From Ascarosepion bandense (Eukaryota; Mollusca; Cephalopoda; Sepiida; Sepiidae), in the NCBI GenBank assembly GCA_037127315.1, contig JBBBDQ010001122.1, forward strand, positions 6,861,001-6,925,000: 64,000 bases of DNA. The letters are read 5' to 3'. A program made the position numbers and the translations under genes. Below the pieces are notes generated by a model. That model was not told the origin of the DNA and did no database searches. It saw only the letters and a program-made list of their open reading frames with translations. This document shows, one piece after another, positions 58,476-64,000 of the stretch; the stretch's first letter is position 1; each line of letters starts with the position of its first letter.

Positions 58476-58561
58476 TCATTCGGCAGGGATCGAACTTGAG
58501 ACCCCTATCTACATACATACATTTGATCTGACAACGTCTTAGACCGTTCGACCACGAATGA
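58476..58561 (-). repeat. tRNA(Leu/Ser)-like pseudogene or SINE head
   Basis: The minus strand is 86 nt long with perfect 7-bp ends TCATTCG/CGAATGA that could act as an acceptor stem. It has an A box TGGTCGAACGGTCTAAGACG and a B box AGTTCGATCCC, as in a class II tRNA. The anticodon stem and T stem do not pair properly, so it is not a working tRNA. Confidence 0.5.
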
Positions 58562-58809
58562 TCTCAGTCTAAACGAGCTTTTAATCAAGTCTATATAACA
58601 CAATTTCGATTCATCACAACAACCATATCTGTTCTGAAATGTATCGTAATGTCAACATATTACGGAAATTAACGAATTTTAACGAAACTTGGTTATAAAC
58701 AAACAGTAATTTAGATTTGAAATAACTTTTGCTTTAAATATTATAAACATATTCAATTCCACGTTTTCAACTTTGAAATTTTTCTATAAAACTGACCAAA
58801 TAATATATC
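58562..58809. other. Unassigned AT-rich sequence
   Basis: Nothing recognised. Confidence 0.5.
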
Positions 58810-58869
58810 GTCATCCGCAAACAGATCTGTTTCGTTGCATCACGGCTCATCGGTATGTCTGCGGATGAC
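58810..58869 (-). ncRNA. Hammerhead relic in a 10-bp closed stem I (copy D)
   Basis: Arms GTCATCCGCA and TGCGGATGAC are perfectly complementary over 10 bp and enclose a degenerate core: CCGATGA in place of CTGATGA, a decayed stem II, then GAAACAGATCTGTT. It lacks the tRNA-like head and is flanked by TA-rich DNA. It shows the full stem I that copies B and C only partly keep. Confidence 0.65.
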
Positions 58870-59117
58870 TATATATATATATATTACACCTTTAACGTTG
58901 TTTTTCGTGGATGCCCATATATTCGCTCCTTTTTTAAAACCGGATTCTATTTCTTATACGGAACTGCATATTAAATAAATAATGCTTTTTTGTTTATTAA
59001 TCACACATTTTTTATAACTTTAAATGTTATTTTTAATCGATAATCATATTCGAGTAGACGCTCTGTTTATTTTAAGCAGTATATTTATTTATTTTCGTTC
59101 ACCGCCTAAATATTGGG
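58870..59117. other. Unassigned AT-rich sequence
   Basis: Nothing recognised. Confidence 0.5.
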
Positions 59118-59245
59118 GGAGTCATATTATGCATCCTCCGGTAGGATTCGAAACTGCAATCTCCTTATGCATGAGGAACAGTTGTTGGATCAGAACTTTT
59201 GTTATTGAGATTGATCATGCAGAAATTAATAACTAACTGTGCCAC
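59118..59245 (-). repeat. tRNA-like sequence, possible SINE
   Basis: The minus strand has GTGGCACAGTTAGTTA (A-box-like) and AGTTTCGAATCCTACC (B-box-like) about 75 bases apart. That is too far apart for a plain tRNA, but fits an insertion-bearing tRNA relic or a SINE head. Low confidence. Confidence 0.35.
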
Positions 59246-59388
59246 GCCCCATCCGGACATGGGTGATAATAGGTCTGCCAAACTTTCTGCCTTTTATGGC
59301 CCTTAGTAGTCTCCTTCCTTTATTTAAAACCCCGTTCAGCCTTTCGTCATCCATTCGTACAAGCTCATCTGGTAGGGGGGTGGGGTTA

Positions 59389-59392
<4 letters not shown>

Positions 59393-59449
<57 letters not shown>
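59393..59449. repeat. (CA)n microsatellite
   Basis: About 28 CA units, directly followed by a diverged copy of the head ACTAGCAGTATAGCG of the element at 9794. Confidence 0.96.
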
Positions 59450-59452
<3 letters not shown>

Positions 59453-59954
59453 TAGCAGTATAGCGCGGCGATGCTCGGGTGTAATGAAAGCTTTAAAACT
59501 AATCCATGATCCTGGAGCTCAGACTCTGTGGACGTTGGCACGAAAGACTAAAAAGCAATAGTTGTTTCCAGTTAAAGCAAAACCATAGACTGAAAGAAAA
59601 ATGAATGGATGTAAGTCAAATTTTGATTTCCTGGTATCGATATTAAATAAGTTTTTTCGTCGTAACCTGAATTTTGAGGGCTAAATAAGTCCACTGAGTA
59701 AATGGTATCATGGCTGAGACTAAGAACTACAATTATATTAACACATATATTAACCATATATATATATATATATGGTTGCTTAAAAGTAGGTGGACAGTAA
59801 TCCATTAGAGTCAATTCAGGTAAACATGCTGACCAATCAATTGAACCTCTTTAGCCAGTCCATTTCTCAGGTAATGTTTCATCAAGGTATCACGTACTGC
59901 TTTTAAATAATGTGCAAGGGCCTATCTTGTTACAACCGTAACATAAACCAATTC
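59450..59954. other. Unassigned sequence with a (TA) hairpin
   Basis: Apart from the retroelement-like head at 59450-59475 and a palindromic ACCATATATATATATATATG stretch near 59754-59776, nothing is recognised. Confidence 0.45.
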
Positions 59955-60072
59955 GTATGTATTGGACGATTGGCTACACCAATCAGGTTGTGTCATCAGG
60001 GGTAATCATCGCAATGAAATAAATAAAAACAATAAAAAGAACTTGTATCCCCAAACTCCCAGGCAGTATTCT

Positions 60073-60113
<41 letters not shown>
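59955..60113. repeat. Interspersed repeat ending in (TA)n, copy 2
   Basis: Matches 56926-57060, ending CAGTATTCTTCCAA then (TA)n at 60077-60113. It is about 10 bp shorter because of a deletion in the AAAGAGATTGGAACTTG region. Confidence 0.75.
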
Positions 60114-60116
<3 letters not shown>

Positions 60117-60318
60117 ACAAACTTATCACTGTACTCGTTTGAAAAAACCCTCCACGTATATACGTGGAAGGAAAAATGGTTGTAAAAAAAGAAAGAGATA
60201 AGCACATGAACATCAGCCAAAGCGATTTAGACCGAGCCAGCACGTAGCCCAAAGAAAAAGTCCGAGACGAGTAATCAATAACAAAAAGCAGTCAATACTT
60301 AAGCAGAGCAGAATAAGT

Positions 60319-60452
60319 AAATTAAACCTAGTGGGCCAACAAACATACCAAGGTTTCACCTAAACGGATCTTTAGGGAAGGTTGGCCAACGTTCCCTGAA
60401 GATTTGTTTGGGTGAAACCTTGGTAGGTTTGTTGGCTCACTAGGTTTAATTT
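60319..60452. repeat. Fold-back element, 61-bp arms
   Basis: Arms 60319-60379 and 60392-60452 are complementary with a few mismatches (ATTAAACCTAGTGGGCCAAC against GTTGGCTCACTAGGTTTAAT), with a 12-bp spacer. A (TA)n tract follows at 60457-60499. The intervening 60114-60318 stretch is unassigned apart from a small CCACGTATATACGTGG palindrome near 60150. Confidence 0.85.
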
Positions 60453-60453
60453 C

Positions 60454-60456
<3 letters not shown>

Positions 60457-60499
<43 letters not shown>
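60457..60499. repeat. (TA)n microsatellite
   Basis: About 21 TA units next to the fold-back element. Confidence 0.96.
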
Positions 60500-60501
<2 letters not shown>

Positions 60502-60589
60502 AAATGGCCAATAGGAACTAACCCCTAATCGCGGCATATCAGTATGTTACCTCTCTGTTTTTCTCATTTTTCTCTTGGTCTCTGAAGAA

Positions 60590-61318
60590 GTTTCACCCCA
60601 AGCAAGGCGGTACCGCCACTGATGCGCAGGGGACTACATAAGAGAGTTAAAATTTAGACAGGAGGAGAGCGAAGAAAAAAAAACAGACCAGTTACAGTGG
60701 GTGTCAGAGAAAGGGCAAGAGAAGGATTGAAACACAGGTGCGAAGACAGTTGCGAAGGTAGAGAAAAAGGAAATAAACAAGATATACAGGGTGATGTAAG
60801 AAGGTTACATAAGAGTAAAAGTTTAGATAGAAGGAGGGTAAAGAGAAAGACGAACCAGTTACAGTGGGTGTCAGAGAAAGGGCAAGAGAAGGATGGGAAC
60901 ACAGATATGAAGACAGTTGCGCAAGTAGAGAGAAAGGAAAAGATCAAGATATACAGGGTAACGTAGAAAGAACCGGAGTCAAGTGGTTAAGAGATGGGTA
61001 TTGACATTGCATTTAAATTCCTGGAGGTTGTAGCCGTCAGGAAAGCAAGTATACGGAAGGGAGTTCCACAGGTGGGAAGTGCGAGAAAAGAAGCTAATAG
61101 AGTAGAATTGTCGGCTGCATTTTGTTGATCTAACTATAAATGGTTGAGACCTCAATGCCAGTCTGGTTGCATTAGTACATTCTTGTGGCGGAGGCACCAG
61201 TGACTTAAGTTCGTCGGAGCAGAAGCCATGAAAATATTTGTAGAATAGAGAGAGGGAAGCCACATCCCGCCGGCGAGAAAGTGGCTGGAGTCGAGCTGCC
61301 AGGTCGGGACCTATCACA
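60590..61318 (-). pseudogene. Jockey-type LINE 3' end with duplicated 3' UTR
   Basis: A 112-codon minus-strand frame contains RRRDVASLSLFYKYFHGFCS, LRSQPFIVRSTKCSRQFYS and LWNSLPYTCFPDGYNLQEF, the C-terminus of the LINE family at 3.5 and 51 kb. It is still open to its stop. The 3' UTR carries a tandem duplication of about 165 bp (60633-60800 and 60802-60965; CAGTTACAGTGGGTGTCAGA in both) that other copies lack. The 3' end CACCCCAAGCAAGGCGG lies near 60596. Confidence 0.82.
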
Positions 61319-61376
61319 TTAAAAGCGGAACATGTTAGATTTAGTCACGTTTCCTATTTTATTATTTTTCGATCAG

Positions 61377-61575
61377 TAGGTTGCTCTTTATTTCTGCGTT
61401 AGACTTGTCGCCAACCAAGGGTAAAGAACTCAATCTGCCCTGCTATTTAACCCATAGCTGAAGGGAGAAGAAATGGATTCATACATTTCGCAAAGGTATT
61501 TGGTGCGTAAGTGAATACAAAGAATTCGACAGCCATTAGAATTCGGCTCTCAGATTTCTCAGTTCGAGTCGAGAA
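61377..61575 (-). mobile_element. tRNA-derived SINE, family 1, diverged partial copy
   Basis: The body and head side are recognisable (TAACCCATAGCTGAAGGGAG, AAGTGAATACAAAGAATTCG, TTCTCAGTTCGAGTCGAG) but the 3' end before TAGGTTGCTC is missing. It is the most diverged copy in the window. Confidence 0.7.
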
Positions 61576-61784
61576 AAATTAAACTACAACATCCTTTTCC
61601 AAATTTTGGATAAGATGTTGAGTATGATATGCGATGTCAGTTTATAAGGTTCTGTCTTCTGAATATAAGTTCTTTTACTGCCCTCCCTCCTTAATGTTTT
61701 AGGGAACCTCAACATGGTTAGCAAACTTTTGTCTCGCTAAAACCTATTGCAACTAAACTAAGTAGTGACTTTGATCTTCACTGG

Positions 61785-61980
61785 GCGCCCTATACTTCCG
61801 GCCTTGTGCCACATTTAAGCAGCGCTTAGAAAATCAACCCTGGGCAATTCGACGTGGTGTAATGATAAACAAGGTTGTTTTTCTAGAACAATTACGACGG
61901 AGTTGTATGTTCTATCCTCACAGGGTACCCCATAATTTTGGCCTTGTGCCACATCTAAGCGGCGCTTAGAAGATCAACTC
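61785..61980 (+). mobile_element. Possible second tRNA-type SINE with duplicated 3' tail
   Basis: GGCCTTGTGCCACATTTAAG at 61799 and GGCCTTGTGCCACATCTAAG at 61940 head two copies of a 3' tail, 141 bp apart. Between them GACGTGGTGTAATGATAAAC (A-box-like) and GTATGTTCTATCCTCAC (B-box-like) suggest a tRNA-derived head. The GGCCTTGTGCC motif recalls cephalopod SINE tails, which is recollection rather than a search result. Confidence 0.45.
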
Positions 61981-62099
61981 TTTCCTTAATGATTTTTATT
62001 TTGTACTCATTAATCTCGGGTTGTCCATAGCTATGATTAGATAAGCATTGCTTTGAGAGACGGGAAACAAAAAAAAAAAAGTATTGATCTGTTACGTGA

Positions 62100-62512
62100 T
62101 ATTTGTTTTCCTATATGTCAGCGAATGCTGGACAATCCACTCAAAGATGAAGGATAAACTCGACACATTAGGAAATCTGATTCTACAGAAGGATGTCGAG
62201 GATGCCATACACCGAAAATGTCAGCGATGATAAGGTTTTGGAGGAAGTGGAAGCGAAAAAGAAGCTGAAATTTCTGTGACATGTAATGAGAAAAGAGGGT
62301 TTAGAGAATATGATACTCACAAGAGGAATAGAGGGAAAGAGAGACAGGAGAAAGCGACATACTTGATGGTTTGAGCAAGTGGATGGTAGAGAAGGGTTTG
62401 GGAGAAATACCAAGAGAAAAGCTGCTTAGAGCTACAAAGGGATAAAGAGAGGGGTGGAGGGCCATGATCGCCTACGTCCTGAAGGGACACAACACATAAA
62501 AGAAAGAAAAAG
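62100..62512 (+). pseudogene. RTE-type LINE 3' end, copy a
   Basis: Nucleotide similarity to the tail at 7338-7897 is visible throughout: TCAGCGAATGCTGGACAATC, CTACAGAAGGATG, AGGGAAAGAGAGACAGG and GCCTACGTCCTGAAGGGACA. Frames are broken. It ends in an A-rich AAGAAAGAAAAAGAA tail. Confidence 0.75.
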
Positions 62513-62519
62513 AATCCCC

Positions 62520-62966
62520 AGTACTGGACAGCTGCAGGATATAAAGCAGCGAATGGTGGACGATCTCCTCAAAGATGAAGAACAGACTTAAAGCAACAGA
62601 AATATGACTCTACAGAAAGATGCTGAGGATACTATGAAACAAAAATGTGAGCAATAATAACATTTTGGAGACAAAAAGGAAACTCATACTTAACCTAAGG
62701 AAGAGGCAGTTGAAATTTCTCTCGCGCATAATGAGGAAGGAGAGCTTGAAAAATCTGATACCCACAGGCCAGCTTGAGGGAAAGAGGAGCAGAGGGAAGA
62801 AGTACATGGCATACTTGATGAGCTTGAGTAAATGGATAGTACAACGGGCTTTGTGAAAAATAACATAAAAGACAAAACTTATTAGAGTTTTAAGAGATAG
62901 GATGATGTGGAGGACCATGATTGGTTACGTCCTAAAGGGATACAGCAGATTAAAGAAGAACCACTT
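62520..62966 (+). pseudogene. RTE-type LINE 3' end, copy b
   Basis: A second tail follows head to tail after copy a. A short frame encodes KRKLILNLRKRQLKFLSRIM, then RKESLKNLIPTGQLEGKRSR, then MAYLMSLSKWIVQRAL. It ends GTCCTAAAGGGATACAGCAG and AAGAAGAA. The tandem order suggests nested or serial insertion at the microsatellite tail of copy a. Confidence 0.78.
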
Positions 62967-63427
62967 GTGTTTTTATCGCTTTCAGTGGCAAAATGATTAT
63001 AAAACGAAAAACAAAAAAGAATTTGACACTCACAGAACATAATGAACACAAGAGGAGCAAGGTGAAATAGCGAGTAACTTCCGTAATAAGAGAGTATAAA
63101 GTGTTTGTTAATTCTGATGTCATGTTTAAATCTTCATGCTGATTTCAAAAAGCTACCGAGGGCGAATTGGCATGGCCAAGGATTCATTGCAGAAGATGAG
63201 TTGAGTATTTAGAGACAGGAACATTTTGCTGGAAACAAAGAAGAGAATCTGGGTTGTTACGTGTTGTGGAGTAAAACATAGAAGATTGTGCGTTGTATGT
63301 AAGTACAAATGTCAGTCCCTTAGGTTTGACGTACTAGTGGGAACTTTGTATTATCACGTAGTAACGCTGAGTAACTTGCCAGGTCGCTGACTCGTATTAG
63401 GTTTCCCAGAAGTTCGTAAACACTTGC
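62967..63427. other. Unassigned sequence with a small RTE-type fragment
   Basis: Positions 63150-63262 (GGCGAATTGGCATGGCCAAG to AGAAGAGAATCTGGG) match the RTE piece at 608-690 and lie upstream, in protein order, of the tails at 62.1-62.9 kb. The rest is unassigned. Confidence 0.55.
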
Positions 63428-63996
63428 GAAATGGGTCTGTCTGGTCCAGTACAATTGAGACAAGCGATGGGTTCAGAAAGGGCAAGAGAGAAGTCAGTTC
63501 CAAAACAAGATCGATTCAGCAAGAAAGTCATGTTGTACGTTTGGTGGAACTTTGAAGGAATTGTGCATTTTGAGTTGGTTCCGAATGGTCGTGCCATCAG
63601 TGCCGAACTTTATTGTTAGCAACTTGAGCGGGTCTACGAAAAGTTGAAGCAAAAGTACCCGGCTTTGATCAACCGAAAGTGCGCTTTGATGCAGTAGGAC
63701 AATGCCAAGCCACACACCGCCAGGAAGACCAAAGACAAGTTTGAAGAGCTGGACGGCGTTGAGGTTCTGCCACATCCAGCCTACAGTCCTGACTGTGCTC
63801 CATCAGATTACGGCCTTTTCTGCTCAATGCAACACATTCTGAAGGGTCGCCGATTTGACTCGTTTGATGAAGTCGAGGAAGCGTGTCAAGAATTCTTTGA
63901 TTCGAAGCCGGCTGAATGCTACTTTGACCAGATCCGAAAGCTTGCAGATCGATGGCAGAAAGTCTTAGAAAATGATGGTTTTTATTTTGAGCAATA
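63428..63996 (+). pseudogene. Mariner transposon B, transposase C-terminal half
   Basis: One frame runs through the catalytic domain of a DD34D mariner transposase: KVMLYVWWNFEGIVHFELVP, then DNAKPHTARK with the second Asp, HPAYSPDCAPSDY with the third Asp, GRRFDSFDEVEEACQEFFDS and the C-terminus LENDGFYFEQ followed by TAA at 63993. Only two in-frame stops interrupt it, near 63617 and 63695. At both, a TAG occupies a place where a Gln codon is expected from the surrounding motif. The first catalytic Asp and DNA-binding domain lie upstream and are absent or unrecognisable. It is a different mariner lineage from the copies at 5.9, 45.1 and 48.7 kb. Confidence 0.87.
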
Positions 63997-64000
63997 ATTT

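Noticed and set aside
58476..58561. Functional tRNA-Leu/Ser gene
   Set aside because: The acceptor ends pair perfectly and A/B boxes exist, but the anticodon and T stems do not fold.

Overview
This window looks like repeat-rich, intron-scale or intergenic DNA of a metazoan, most likely a mollusc and probably a cephalopod. The reasons are that every recognisable coding remnant is a eukaryotic transposable element, base composition is AT-rich with very many (TA)n, (CA)n and (AAG)n microsatellites, and tRNA-derived SINE copies are abundant. One 3' tail contains a 'GGCCTTGTGCC' motif that I associate from memory with cephalopod SINEs. The taxon is an inference. I found no convincing host protein-coding gene, no functional tRNA or rRNA gene and no prokaryotic feature.

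Layout. 1-17 kb is a mosaic of old elements: RTE-type LINE 3' ends (0.6-1.7 and 7.3-7.9 kb), tRNA-derived SINE copies (2.1-2.4, 3.0-3.3, 16.1-16.4 kb), a Jockey/CR1-type LINE (3.5-5.5 kb, minus), a mariner (5.9-7.1 kb), a LINE-end composite element (9.2-9.5 kb), an unclassified retroelement (9.8-10.6 kb), hAT and Tc1 remnants (10.8-12.3 kb) and a 0.7-kb CT-rich tract (14.7-15.4 kb). 17.2-44.8 kb is one large tandem satellite array, interrupted at 17.87-22.68 kb by a decayed minus-strand Gypsy LTR retrotransposon with gag, protease, RT, RNase H and integrase remnants. The array has a 116-bp unit on both flanks and in 22.7-34.6 kb, and a related 127-bp unit in 34.7-44.15 kb. 45-49.5 kb is a rotting Jockey-type LINE carrying other insertions (composite element, mariner). 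50-64 kb holds more LINE and SINE copies, a 5S-rRNA-derived fragment, a Penelope-like element with a GIY-YIG remnant, long (TA)n tracts, and a second mariner at the right edge.

Main discoveries. (1) The satellite unit appears to descend from the reverse complement of a segment of the Jockey-type LINE pol present in the same window: the minus-strand translation of the satellite keeps the LINE motif EYCCHI plus its flanks. (2) Four loci carry sequences matching type I hammerhead ribozymes with a tiny stem III. In at least two of them the ribozyme is the 3' module of a tRNA-derived, Pol III-type SINE. (3) A second, different hammerhead-like family sits next to the Penelope-like element, once as a head-to-head inverted pair. 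(4) A non-autonomous element is built from two copies of a LINE 5' segment fused to the LINE 3' tail.

How the pieces relate: the Jockey-type LINE is the central player. It left full and truncated copies, gave rise to the composite element, and seems to have seeded the satellite. The Gypsy element later landed in that satellite, after which the array kept turning over, as shown by dimeric, 13-unit and 17- to 18-unit higher-order repeats. All coding remnants are broken. No element here looks autonomous.
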